Origin: Euonymus europaeus
Lineage: Eukaryota; Streptophyta; Magnoliopsida; Celastrales; Celastraceae
Reading direction: 5' to 3'
Assembly: GCA_963580455.1 (NCBI GenBank)
Contig: OY756964.1
Location: forward strand, 27,316,001 to 27,380,000
Length of the DNA stretch: 64,000 bases
Shown here: positions 36,650-49,300 of the stretch, piece after piece
How the letters are laid out: every line of letters starts with the position of its first letter
Numbering within the stretch: position 1 is the first letter of the stretch
The notes under the pieces: model-generated
Told to the model about the DNA's origin: nothing
The model's database searches: none
What the model saw: the letters and a program-made list of their open reading frames with translations, nothing else
Made by a program: the position numbers and the translations under genes

Positions 36650-39031
36650 GCCGCGAAATGTGGTTTCTGCACGTAAACGGTTTTATGAATATCCGTTGAC
36701 TCCGAGTTCTGAATTCTGTGATTTTTAGCTTGATTTCGCACTACTTTTTGAGCTCTACAATCCTGGTGTTTCGGATTTTCATTTCAGAACTCGTGGCTGG
36801 TAGGTCTCGTTTCACCTAGTTAGCCGCGAAATGTGGTTTCTTTACGTAAACGGTTTTATGAATATCCGTTGACTCCGAGTTCTGAATACGGTGATTTTTA
36901 CCTTGATTTCGCACTACTTTTTGAGCTCTACAATCCTGTGCTTTCTGATTTTGATTTCGGAACTCGTGGCTAGTAGGTCTCATTTCACCTAGTTAGCCGC
37001 GAAATGTGGTTTCTTTACATAAACGGTTTTATGAATATCCGTTGACTCCGAGTTCTGAATTCGGTGATTTTTAGCTTGATTTCGCACTACTTTTCGAGCT
37101 CTACAATCCTGGCATTTCGGATTTTGATTTCAGAACTCGTGGCTAGTAGGTCTCGTTTCACCTAGTTAGCCGCGAAATGTGGTTTCTTTACGTAAACGGT
37201 TTTATGAATATCCGTTGACTCCGAGTTCTGAATTCGGTGATTTTTAGCTTGATTTCGCACTACTTTTCGAGCTCTACAATCATAGCGTTTCGGATTTTGA
37301 TTTCGGAACTCGTGGCTAGTAGGTATCGTTTCACCTAGTTAGCCGCGAAATGTGGTTTCTTTACGTAAACGGTTTTATGAATATCCGTTGACTCCGAGTT
37401 CTGAATTCGGTGATTTTTAGCTTGATTTCGCACTACTTTTCGAGCTCTACAATCCTGGCGTTTCGGATTTTGATTTCGGAACTCGTGGCTAGTAGGTCTC
37501 GTTTCACCAAGTTAGCCGCGAAATGTGGTTTCTTTACGTAAACGGTTTTATGAATATCCGTTGACTTCGAGTTCTGAATTCGGTGATTTTTAGCTTGATT
37601 TCGCACTACTTTTCGTGCTCTACAATCCTGGCGTTTCGGATTTTGATTTCAGAACTCGTGGCTAGTAGGTCTCGTTTCACCTAGTTAGCCGCGAAATGTG
37701 GTTTCTTTACGTAAACGGTTTTATGAATATCCGTTGACTCCGAGTTCTGAATACGGTGATTTTTACCTTGATTTCGCACTACTTTTTGAGCTCTACAATC
37801 CTGTGCTTTCTGATTTTGATTTCGGAACTCGTGGCTAGTAGGTCTCATTTCACCTAGTTAGCCGCGAAATGTGGTTTCTTTACATAAACGGTTTTATGAA
37901 TATCCGTTGACTCCGAGTTCTGAATTCGGTGATTTTTAGCTTGATTTCGCACTACTTTTCGAGCTCTACAATCCTGACATTTCGGATTTTGATTTCAGAA
38001 CTCGTGGCTAGTAGGTCTCGTTTCACCTAGTTAGCCGCGAAATGTGGTTTCTTTACGTAAACGGTTTTATGAATATCCGTTGACTCCGAGTTCTGAATTC
38101 GGTGATTTTTAGCTTGATTTCCCACTACTTTTCGAGCTCTACAATCCTGGCGTTTCGGATTTTTATTTCGGAACTCGTGGCTAGTAGGTCTCGTTTCACC
38201 TAGTTAGCCGCGAAATGTGGTTTCTTTACGTAAACGGTTTTATGAATATCCGTTGACTCCGAGTTCTGAATTCGGTGATTTTTAGCTTGATTTCGCACTA
38301 CTTTTCGAGCTCTACAATCCTGGCCTTTCGGATTTTGATTTCGGAACTCGTGGCTAGTAGGTCTCGTTTCACCAAGTTAGCCGCGAAATGTGGTTTCTTT
38401 ACGTAAACGGTTTTATGAATATCCGTTGACTTCGAGTTCTGAATTCGGTGATTTTTAGCTTGATTTCGCACTACTTTTCGTGCTCTACAATCCTGGTGTT
38501 TCGGATTTTGATTTCAGAACTCGTGGCTAGTAGGTCTCGTTTCACCTAGTTAGCCGCGAAATGTGGTTTCTGCACGTAAACGGTTTTATGAATATCCGTT
38601 GACTCCGAGTTCTGAATTCTGTGATTTTTAGCTTGATTTCGCACTACTTTTCGAGCTCTACAATCCTGGTGTTTCGGATTTTCATTTCAGAACTCGTGGC
38701 TAGTAGGTCTCGTTTCACCTAGTTAGCCGCGAAATGTGGTTTTTTTACGTAAACGATTTTATGAATATCCTTTGACTCCGAGTTCTGAATACGGTGATTT
38801 TTACCTTGATTTCGCACTACTTTTTGAGCTCTACAATCCTGTGCTTTCTGATTTTGATTTCAGAACTCGTGGCTAGTAGGTCTCGTTTCACCTAGTTAGC
38901 CGCGAAATGTGGTTTCTGCACGTAAACGGTTTTATGAATATCCGTTGACTCCGAGTTCTGAATTCGGTGATTTTTAGCTTGGTTTCGCACTACGTTTCGA
39001 GCTCCACAATCCTGGCATTTCGGATTTTGAT
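36650..39031 (+). repeat. 15-monomer block, copy 2
   Basis: This is the partner of the block starting near 33.9 kb. It differs by one fewer B monomer and by point changes, for example CAATCATAGCG against CAATCATGGCG, GGCGTTTCGGATTTTTA against GGCATTTCGGATTTTTA, GGCCTTTCGG against GGCATTTCGG, and TATCCTTTGAC near 38771. Its right-hand part (from about 37.47 kb) is itself copied downstream by the 21-monomer duplication, so the 15-monomer event came first. Confidence 0.83.
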
Positions 39032-41100
39032 TTCAGAACTCGTGGCTAGTAGCTCTCGTTTCACCTAGTTAGCCGCGAAATGTGGTTTCTGCACGTAAAC
39101 GGTTTTATGAATATCCGTTGACTCCGAGTTCTGAATTCGGTGATTTTTAGCTTGATTTTGCACTACTTTTCGAGCTCTACAATCATGGATTTTTGGATTT
39201 TGATTTCGGAACTCGTGGCTAGTAGGTCTCGTTTCACCTAGTTAGCCGCGAAATGTGGTTTCTGCACGTAAACGGTTTTATGAATATCCGTTGACTCCGA
39301 GTTCTGAATTCGGTGATTTTTAGCTTGATTTTGCACTACTTTTCGAGCTCTACAATCCTGGATTTTCGGATTTTGATTTCGAAACTCGTGGCTAGTAGGT
39401 CTCGTTTCACCTAGTTAGCCGCGAAATGTGGTTTCTTTACGTAAACGGTTTTATGAATATCCGTTGACTCCGAGTTCTGAATTCGGTGATTTTTAGCTTG
39501 ATTTCGCACTACTTTTCGAGCTCTACAATCCTGGCGTTTCGGATTTTGATTTCGGAACTCGTGGCTAGTAGCTCTCGTTTCACCTAGTTAGCCGCGAAAT
39601 GTGGTTTCTGCACGTAAACGGTTTTATGAATATCCGTTGACTCCGAGTTCTGAATTCGGTGATTTTTAGCTTGATTTTGCACTACTTTTCGAGCTCTACA
39701 ATCATGGATTTTTGGATTTTGATTTCGGAACTCGTGGCTAGTAGGTCTCGTTTCACCTAGTTAGCCGCGAAATGTGGTTTCTGCACGTAAACGGTTTTAT
39801 GAATATCCGTTGACTCCGAGTTCTGAATACGGTGATTTTTACCTTGATTTCGCACTACTTTTTGAGCTCTACAATCCTGTGCTTTCTGATTTTGATTTCA
39901 GAACTCGTGGCTAGTAGGTCTCGTTTCACCTAGTTAGCCGCGAAATGTGGTTTCTTTACGTAAACGGTTTTATGAATATCCGTTGACTTCGAGTTCTGAA
40001 TTCGGTGATTTTTAGCTTGATTTCGCACTACTTTTCGTGCTCTACAATCCTGGCGTTTCGGATTTTGATTTCAGAACTCGTGGCTAGTAGGTCTCGTTTC
40101 ACCTAGTTAGCCGCGAAATGTGGTTTCTGCACGTAAACGGTTTTATGAATATCCGTTGACTCCGAGTTCTGAATTCTGTGATTTTTAGCTTGATTTCGCA
40201 CTACTTTTCGAGCTCTACAATCCTGGTGTTTCTGATTTTCATTTCAGAACTCGTGGCTAGTAGGTCTCGTTTCACCTAGTTAGCCGCGAAATGTGGTTTT
40301 TTTACGTAAACGATTTTATGAATATCCGTTGACTCCGAGTTCTGAATACGGTGATTTTTACCTTGATTTCGCACTACTTTTTGAGCTCTACAATCCTGTG
40401 CTTTCTGATTTTGATTTCAGAACTCGTGGCTAGTAGGTCTCGTTTCACCTAGTTAGCCGCGAAATGTGGTTTCTGCACGTAAACGGTTTTATGAATATCC
40501 GTTGACTCCGAGTTATGAATTCGGTGATTTTTAGCTTGATTTTGCACTACTTTTCGAGCTCTACAATCATGGATTTTTGGATTTTGATTTCGGAACTCGT
40601 GGCTAGTAGGTCTCGTTTCACCTAGTTAGCCGCGAAATGTGGTTTCTGCACGTAAACGGTTTTATGAATATCCGTTGACTCCGAGTTCTGAATACGGTGA
40701 TTTTTACCTTGATTTCGCACTACTTTTTGAGCTCTACAATCCTGTGCTTTCTGATTTTGATTTCAGAACTCGTGGCTAGTAGGTCTCGTTTCACCTAGTT
40801 AGCCGCGAAATGTGGTTTCTGCACGTAAACGGTTTTATGAATATCCGTTGACTCCGAGTTCTGAATTCGGTGATTTTTAGCTTGGTTTCGCACTACTTTT
40901 CGAGCTCCACAATCCTGGCGTTTCGGATTTTGATTTCAGAACTCGTGGCTAGTAGCTCTCGTTTCACCTAGTTAGCCGCGAAATGTGGTTTCTGCACGTA
41001 AACGGTTTTATGAATATCCGTTGACTCCGAGTTCTGAATTCGGTGATTTTTAGCTTGATTTTGCACTACTTTTCGAGCTCTACAATCATGGATTTTTGGA
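37468..41100 (+). repeat. 21-monomer higher-order block, copy 1 (3633 bp)
   Basis: Markers pair at 3633 bp (21 x 173): TATCCTTTGAC (38771/42404), CACTACGTTTCGAGC (38991/42624), GAGTTATGAATTC (40511/44144), CAATCATGGATTTTTGG copies, CCTGACATTTCGG (37976/41609) and GGTGTTTCTGATTTTC in an A copy (near 40229/43862). I found no mismatch at the sites checked. The left limit lies in the monomer starting at 37370, before its CACCAAG. Confidence 0.9.
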
Positions 41101-44100
41101 TTTTGATTTCGGAACTCGTGGCTAGTAGGTCTCGTTTCACCAAGTTAGCCGCGAAATGTGGTTTCTTTACGTAAACGGTTTTATGAATATCCGTTGACTT
41201 CGAGTTCTGAATTCGGTGATTTTTAGCTTGATTTCGCACTACTTTTCGTGCTCTACAATCCTGGCGTTTCGGATTTTGATTTCAGAACTCGTGGCTAGTA
41301 GGTCTCGTTTCACCTAGTTAGCCGCGAAATGTGGTTTCTTTACGTAAACGGTTTTATGAATATCCGTTGACTCCGAGTTCTGAATACGGTGATTTTTACC
41401 TTGATTTCGCACTACTTTTTGAGCTCTACAATCCTGTGCTTTCTGATTTTGATTTCGGAACTCGTGGCTAGTAGGTCTCATTTCACCTAGTTAGCCGCGA
41501 AATGTGGTTTCTTTACATAAACGGTTTTATGAATATCCGTTGACTCCGAGTTCTGAATTCGGTGATTTTTAGCTTGATTTCGCACTACTTTTCGAGCTCT
41601 ACAATCCTGACATTTCGGATTTTGATTTCAGAACTCGTGGCTAGTAGGTCTCGTTTCACCTAGTTAGCCGCGAAATGTGGTTTCTTTACGTAAACGGTTT
41701 TATGAATATCCGTTGACTCCGAGTTCTGAATTCGGTGATTTTTAGCTTGATTTCCCACTACTTTTCGAGCTCTACAATCCTGGCGTTTCGGATTTTTATT
41801 TCGGAACTCGTGGCTAGTAGGTCTCGTTTCACCTAGTTAGCCGCGAAATGTGGTTTCTTTACGTAAACGGTTTTATGAATATCCGTTGACTCCGAGTTCT
41901 GAATTCGGTGATTTTTAGCTTGATTTCGCACTACTTTTCGAGCTCTACAATCCTGGCCTTTCGGATTTTGATTTCGGAACTCGTGGCTAGTAGGTCTCGT
42001 TTCACCAAGTTAGCCGCGAAATGTGGTTTCTTTACGTAAACGGTTTTATGAATATCCGTTGACTTCGAGTTCTGAATTCGGTGATTTTTAGCTTGATTTC
42101 GCACTACTTTTCGTGCTCTACAATCCTGGTGTTTCGGATTTTGATTTCAGAACTCGTGGCTAGTAGGTCTCGTTTCACCTAGTTAGCCGCGAAATGTGGT
42201 TTCTGCACGTAAACGGTTTTATGAATATCCGTTGACTCCGAGTTCTGAATTCTGTGATTTTTAGCTTGATTTCGCACTACTTTTCGAGCTCTACAATCCT
42301 GGTGTTTCGGATTTTCATTTCAGAACTCGTGGCTAGTAGGTCTCGTTTCACCTAGTTAGCCGCGAAATGTGGTTTTTTTACGTAAACGATTTTATGAATA
42401 TCCTTTGACTCCGAGTTCTGAATACGGTGATTTTTACCTTGATTTCGCACTACTTTTTGAGCTCTACAATCCTGTGCTTTCTGATTTTGATTTCAGAACT
42501 CGTGGCTAGTAGGTCTCGTTTCACCTAGTTAGCCGCGAAATGTGGTTTCTGCACGTAAACGGTTTTATGAATATCCGTTGACTCCGAGTTCTGAATTCGG
42601 TGATTTTTAGCTTGGTTTCGCACTACGTTTCGAGCTCCACAATCCTGGCATTTCGGATTTTGATTTCAGAACTCGTGGCTAGTAGCTCTCGTTTCACCTA
42701 GTTAGCCGCGAAATGTGGTTTCTGCACGTAAACGGTTTTATGAATATCCGTTGACTCCGAGTTCTGAATTCGGTGATTTTTAGCTTGATTTTGCACTACT
42801 TTTCGAGCTCTACAATCATGGATTTTTGGATTTTGATTTCGGAACTCGTGGCTAGTAGGTCTCGTTTCACCTAGTTAGCCGCGAAATGTGGTTTCTGCAC
42901 GTAAACGGTTTTATGAATATCCGTTGACTCCGAGTTCTGAATTCGGTGATTTTTAGCTTGATTTTGCACTACTTTTCGAGCTCTACAATCCTGGATTTTC
43001 GGATTTTGATTTCGAAACTCGTGGCTAGTAGGTCTCGTTTCACCTAGTTAGCCGCGAAATGTGGTTTCTTTACGTAAACGGTTTTATGAATATCCGTTGA
43101 CTCCGAGTTCTGAATTCGGTGATTTTTAGCTTGATTTCGCACTACTTTTCGAGCTCTACAATCCTGGCGTTTCGGATTTTGATTTCGGAACTCGTGGCTA
43201 GTAGCTCTCGTTTCACCTAGTTAGCCGCGAAATGTGGTTTCTGCACGTAAACGGTTTTATGAATATCCGTTGACTCCGAGTTCTGAATTCGGTGATTTTT
43301 AGCTTGATTTTGCACTACTTTTCGAGCTCTACAATCATGGATTTTTGGATTTTGATTTCGGAACTCGTGGCTAGTAGGTCTCGTTTCACCTAGTTAGCCG
43401 CGAAATGTGGTTTCTGCACGTAAACGGTTTTATGAATATCCGTTGACTCCGAGTTCTGAATACGGTGATTTTTACCTTGATTTCGCACTACTTTTTGAGC
43501 TCTACAATCCTGTGCTTTCTGATTTTGATTTCAGAACTCGTGGCTAGTAGGTCTCGTTTCACCTAGTTAGCCGCGAAATGTGGTTTCTTTACGTAAACGG
43601 TTTTATGAATATCCGTTGACTTCGAGTTCTGAATTCGGTGATTTTTAGCTTGATTTCGCACTACTTTTCGTGCTCTACAATCCTGGCGTTTCGGATTTTG
43701 ATTTCAGAACTCGTGGCTAGTAGGTCTCGTTTCACCTAGTTAGCCGCGAAATGTGGTTTCTGCACGTAAACGGTTTTATGAATATCCGTTGACTCCGAGT
43801 TCTGAATTCTGTGATTTTTAGCTTGATTTCGCACTACTTTTCGAGCTCTACAATCCTGGTGTTTCTGATTTTCATTTCAGAACTCGTGGCTAGTAGGTCT
43901 CGTTTCACCTAGTTAGCCGCGAAATGTGGTTTTTTTACGTAAACGATTTTATGAATATCCGTTGACTCCGAGTTCTGAATACGGTGATTTTTACCTTGAT
44001 TTCGCACTACTTTTTGAGCTCTACAATCCTGTGCTTTCTGATTTTGATTTCAGAACTCGTGGCTAGTAGGTCTCGTTTCACCTAGTTAGCCGCGAAATGT

Positions 44101-44770
44101 GGTTTCTGCACGTAAACGGTTTTATGAATATCCGTTGACTCCGAGTTATGAATTCGGTGATTTTTAGCTTGATTTTGCACTACTTTTCGAGCTCTACAAT
44201 CATGGATTTTTGGATTTTGATTTCGGAACTCGTGGCTAGTAGGTCTCGTTTCACCTAGTTAGCCGCGAAATGTGGTTTCTGCACGTAAACGGTTTTATGA
44301 ATATCCGTTGACTCCGAGTTCTGAATACGGTGATTTTTACCTTGATTTCGCACTACTTTTTGAGCTCTACAATCCTGTGCTTTCTGATTTTGATTTCAGA
44401 ACTCGTGGCTAGTAGGTCTCGTTTCACCTAGTTAGCCGCGAAATGTGGTTTCTGCACGTAAACGGTTTTATGAATATCCGTTGACTCCGAGTTCTGAATT
44501 CGGTGATTTTTAGCTTGGTTTCGCACTACTTTTCGAGCTCCACAATCCTGGCGTTTCGGATTTTGATTTCAGAACTCGTGGCTAGTAGCTCTCGTTTCAC
44601 CTAGTTAGCCGCGAAATGTGGTTTCTGCACGTAAACGGTTTTATGAATATCCGTTGACTCCGAGTTCTGAATTCGGTGATTTTTAGCTTGATTTTGCACT
44701 ACTTTTCGAGCTCTACAATCATGGATTTTTGGATTTTGATTTCGGAACTCGTGGCTAGTAGGTCTCGTTT
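41101..44770 (+). repeat. 21-monomer higher-order block, copy 2
   Basis: This is the tandem partner at +3633 bp. The junction is visible as a chimeric monomer starting at 41003: its left half carries CAATCATGGATTTTTGG, the end of copy 1, and its right half carries CACCAAG, the beginning of copy 2. The corresponding monomer at 44636 has the same left half but the ordinary CACCTAG, marking where register ends. The breakpoint can thus be placed between about 41100 and 41138, inside a monomer. Confidence 0.88.
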
Positions 44771-45673
44771 CACCTAGTTAGCCGCGAAATGTGGTTTCTG
44801 CACGTAAACGGTTTTATGAATATCCGTTGACTCCGAGTTCTGAATTCGGTGATTTTTAGCTTGATTTTGCACTACTTTTCGAGCTCTACAATCCTGGATT
44901 TTCGGATTTTGATTTCGGAACTCGTGGCTAGTAGGTCTCGTTTCACCTAGTTAGCCGCGAAATGTGGTTTCTTTATGTAAACGGTTTTATGAATATCCGT
45001 TGACTCCGAGTTCTGAATTCGGTGATTTTTAGCTTGATTTCGCACTACTTTTCGAGCTCTACAATCCTGGCTTTTCGGATTTTGATTTCAGAACTCGTGG
45101 CTAGTAGGTCTCGTTTCACCTAGTTAGCCGTGAAATGTGGTTTCTTTACGTAAACGGTTTTATGAATATCTGTTGACTCCGAGTTCTGAATTCGGTGATT
45201 TTTAGCTTGATTTCGCACTACTTTTCGAGCTCTACAATCCTGGCGTTTCGGATTTTGATTTCGGAACTCCTGGCTAGTAGGTCTCGTTTCACCTAGTTAG
45301 CCGCGAAATGTGGTTTCTTTACGTAAACGGTTTTATGAATATCCGTTGACTCCGAGTTCTGAATTCGGTGATTTTTAGCTTGATTTCGCACTACTTTTCG
45401 AGCTCTACAATCCTGGCGTTTCGGATTTTGATTTCGGAACTCGTGGCTAGCAGGTCTCGTTTCACCTAGTTAGCCGCGAAATGTGGTTTCTTTACGTAAA
45501 CGGTTTTATGAATATCCGTTGACTCCGAGTTCTGAATTCGGTGATTTTTAGCTTGGTTTCGCACTACTTTTCGAGCTCCACAATCCTGGCGTTTCGGATT
45601 TTGATTTCAGAACTCGTGGCTAGTAGCTCTCGTTTCACCTAGTTAGCCGCGAAATGTGGTTTCTGCACGTAAA

Positions 45674-46365
45674 CGGTTTTATGAATATCCGTTGACTCCG
45701 AGTTCTGAATTCTGTGATTTTTAGCTTGATTTCGCACTACTTTTTGAGCTCTACAATCCTGGTGTTTCGGATTTTCATTTCAGAACTCGTGGCTGGTAGG
45801 TCTCGTTTCACCTAGTTAGCCGCGAAATGTGGTTTCTTTACGTAAACGGTTTTATGAATATCCGTTGACTCCGAGTTCTGAATACGGTGATTTTTACCTT
45901 GATTTCGCACTACTTTTTGAGCTCTACAATCCTGTGCTTTCTGATTTTGATTTCGGAACTCGTGGCTAGTAGGTCTCATTTCACCTAGTTAGCCGCGAAA
46001 TGTGGTTTCTTTACATAAACGGTTTTATGAATATCCGTTGACTCCGAGTTCTGAATTCTGTGATTTTTAGCTTGATTTCGCACTACTTTTCGAGCTCTAC
46101 AATCCTGGTGTTTCGGATTTTCATTTCAGAACTCGTGGCTGGTAGGTCTCGTTTCACCTAGTTAGCCGCGAAATGTGGTTTCTTTACGTAAACGGTTTTA
46201 TGAATATCCGTTGACTCCGAGTTCTGAATACGGTGATTTTTACCTTGATTTCGCACTACTTTTTGAGCTCTACAATCCTGTGCTTTCTGATTTTGATTTC
46301 GGAACTCGTGGCTAGTAGGTCTCATTTCACCTAGTTAGCCGCGAAATGTGGTTTCTTTACATAAA
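45674..46365 (+). repeat. Tandemly doubled A-B dimer (2 x 346 bp)
   Basis: Two A-B dimers stand side by side (A at 45674 and 46020, B at 45847 and 46193), sharing GGCTGGTAGG in A and CTCATTTCACC with TTACATAAACGG in B. They differ in the A copy (CTTTTTGAGC against CTTTTCGAGC), and only the first is preceded by the GCACG junction; the second is preceded by ACATAAA. The comparable single dimer is at 33910. Confidence 0.85.
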
Positions 46366-49300
46366 CGGTTTTATGAATATCCGTTGACTCCGAGTTCTGA
46401 ATTCGGTGATTTTTAGCTTGATTTCGCACTACTTTTCGAGCTCTACAATCCTGGCGTTTCGGATTTTGATTTCGGAACTCGTGGCTAGTAGGTCTCGTTT
46501 CACCTAGTTAGCCGCGAAATGTGGTTTCTTTACGTAAACGGTTTTATGAATATCCGTTGACTCCGAGTTCTGAATTCGGTGATTTTTAGCTTGATTTCGC
46601 ACTACTTTTCGAGCTCTACAATCCTGGCATTTCGGATTTTGATTTCGGAACTCGTGGCTAGTAGGTCTCGTTTCACCTAGTTAGCCGCGAAATGTGGTTT
46701 CTTTACGTAAATGGTTTTATGAATATCCGTTGACTCCGAGTTCTGAATTCGGTGATTTTTAGCTTGATTTCGCACTACTTTTCGAGCTCTACAATCCTGG
46801 CTTTTCGGATTTTCATTTCAGAACTCGTGGCTAGTAGGTCTCGTTTCACCTAGTTAGCCGCGAAATGTGGTTTCTGCACGTAAACGGTTTTATGAATATC
46901 CGTTGACTCCGAGTTCTGAATTCTGTGATTTTTAGCTTGATTTCGTACTACTTTTCGAGCTCTACAATCCTGGTGTTTCGGATTTTCATTTCAGAACTCG
47001 TGGCTGGTAGGTCTCGTTTCACCTAGTTAGCCGTGAAATGTGGTTTCTTTACGTAAACGGTTTTATGAATATCCGTTGACTCCGAGTTCTGAATACGGTG
47101 ATTTTTACCTTGATTTCGCACTACTTTTTGAGCTCTACAATCCTGTGCTTTCTGATTTTGATTTCGGAACCCGTGGCTAGTAGGTCTCGTTTCACCTAGT
47201 TAGCCGCGAAATGTGGTTTCTTTACGTAAACGGTTTTATGAATATCCGTTGACTCCGAGTTCTGAATTCGGTGATTTTTAGCTTGATTTCGCATTACTTT
47301 TCGAGCTCTACAATCCTGGCGTTTCGGATTTTGATTTCAGAAGTCGTGGCTAGTAGGTCTCGTTTCACCTAGTTAGCCGCGAAATGTGGTTTCTTTACGT
47401 AAACGGTTTTTTGAATATCCGTTGACTCCGAGTTCTGAATTCGGTGATTTTTAGCTTGATTTCGCACTACTTTTCGAGCTCTACAATCCTGGCATTTCGG
47501 ATTTTGATTTCGGAAATCGTGGCTAGTAGGTCTCGTTTCACCTAGTTAGCCGCGAAATGTGGTTTCTTTACGTAAACGGTTTTATGAATATCCGTTGACT
47601 CCGAGTTCTGAATTCGTTGATTTTTAGCTTGATTTCGCACTACTTTTCGAGCTCTACAATCCTGGCGTTTCGGATTTTGATTTCGAAACTCGTGGCTAGT
47701 AGGTCTCGTTTCACCTAGTTAGCCGCAAAATGTGGTTTCTTTACGTAAACGGTTTTATGAATATCCGTTGACTCCGAGTTCTGAATTCGGTGATTTTTAG
47801 CTTGATTTCGCACTACTTTTCGAGCTCTACAATCCTAGCGTTTCGGATTTTGATTTCGGAACTCGTGGCTAGTAGGTCTCGTTTCACCTAGTTAGCCGCG
47901 AAATGTGGTTTCTTTACGTAAACGGTTTTATGAATATCCGTTGACTCCGAGTTCTGAATTCGGTGATTTTTAGCTTGATTTTGCACTACTTTTCGAGCTC
48001 TACAATCCTGGCGTTTCGGATTTTGATTTCGGAACTCGTGGCTAGTAGGTCTCGTTTCACCTAGTTAGCCGTGAAATGTGGTTTCTTTACGTAAACGGTT
48101 TTATGAATATCCGTTGACTCCGAGTTCTGAATTCGGTGATTTTTAGCTTGATTTCGCACTACTTTTCGAGCTCTACAATCCTGGCGTTTCGGATTTTGAT
48201 TTCGGAACTTGTGGCTAGTAGGTCCCGTTTCACCTAGTTAGCCGTGAAATGTGGTTTCTTTACGTAAACGGTTTTATGAATATCCGTTGACTCCGAGTTC
48301 TGAATTCGGTGATTTTTAGCTTGATTTCACACTACTTTTCGAGCTCTACAATCCTGGCGTTTCGGATTTTGATTTCGGAACTCGTGGCTAGTAGGTCTCG
48401 TTTCACCTTGTTATCCGTGAAATGTGGTTTCTTTACGTAAACGGTTTTATGAATATCCGTTGACTCCGAGTTCTGAATTCGGTGATTTTTAGCTTGATTT
48501 CGCACTACTTTTCGAGCTCTACAATCCTGGCATTTCGGATTTTGATTTCGGAACTCGTGGCTAGTAGGTCTCGCTTGACCTAGTAAGCCGTGAAATGTGG
48601 TTTCTTTACGTAAACGGTTTTATGAATACCCGTTGACTCCGAGTTCTGAATTCGGTGATTTTTAGCTTGATTTCGCACTACTTTTTGAGCTCTACAATCC
48701 TGGCGTTTCGGATTTTGAGTTCGGAACTCGTGGCTAGTAAGTCTCGTTTCACCTAGTTAGCCGCGAAATGTGGTTTCTGCACGTAAACGGTTTTATGAAT
48801 ATCCGTTGACTCCGAGTTCTGAATTCGGTGATTTTTAGCTTGATTTCGCACTACTTTTCGAGCTCTACAATCCTGGAATTTCAGTTTTTGATTTCGGAAC
48901 TCGTGGCTAGTAGGTCTCGTTTCACCTAGTTAGCCGCGAAATGTGTTTTCTTTACGTAAACGGTTTTATGAATATCCGTTGACTCCGAGTTCTGAATTCG
49001 GTGATTTTTAGCTTGATTTCGCACTACTTTTCGAGCTCTACAATCCTGACATTTTGGATTTTGATTTCAGAACTCGTGGCTAGTAGGTCTCGTTTCACCT
49101 AGTTAGCCGCGAAATGTGGTTTCTTTACGTAAACGGTTTTATGAATATCCGTTGACTCCGAGTTCCGAATTCGGTGATTTTTAGCTTGATTTCGCACTAC
49201 TTTTCGAGCTCTACAATCCTGGCGTTTCGGATTTTGATTTCAGAACTCGTGGCTAGTAGGTATCGTTTCACCTAGTTAGCCGCGAAATGTGGTTTCTGCA

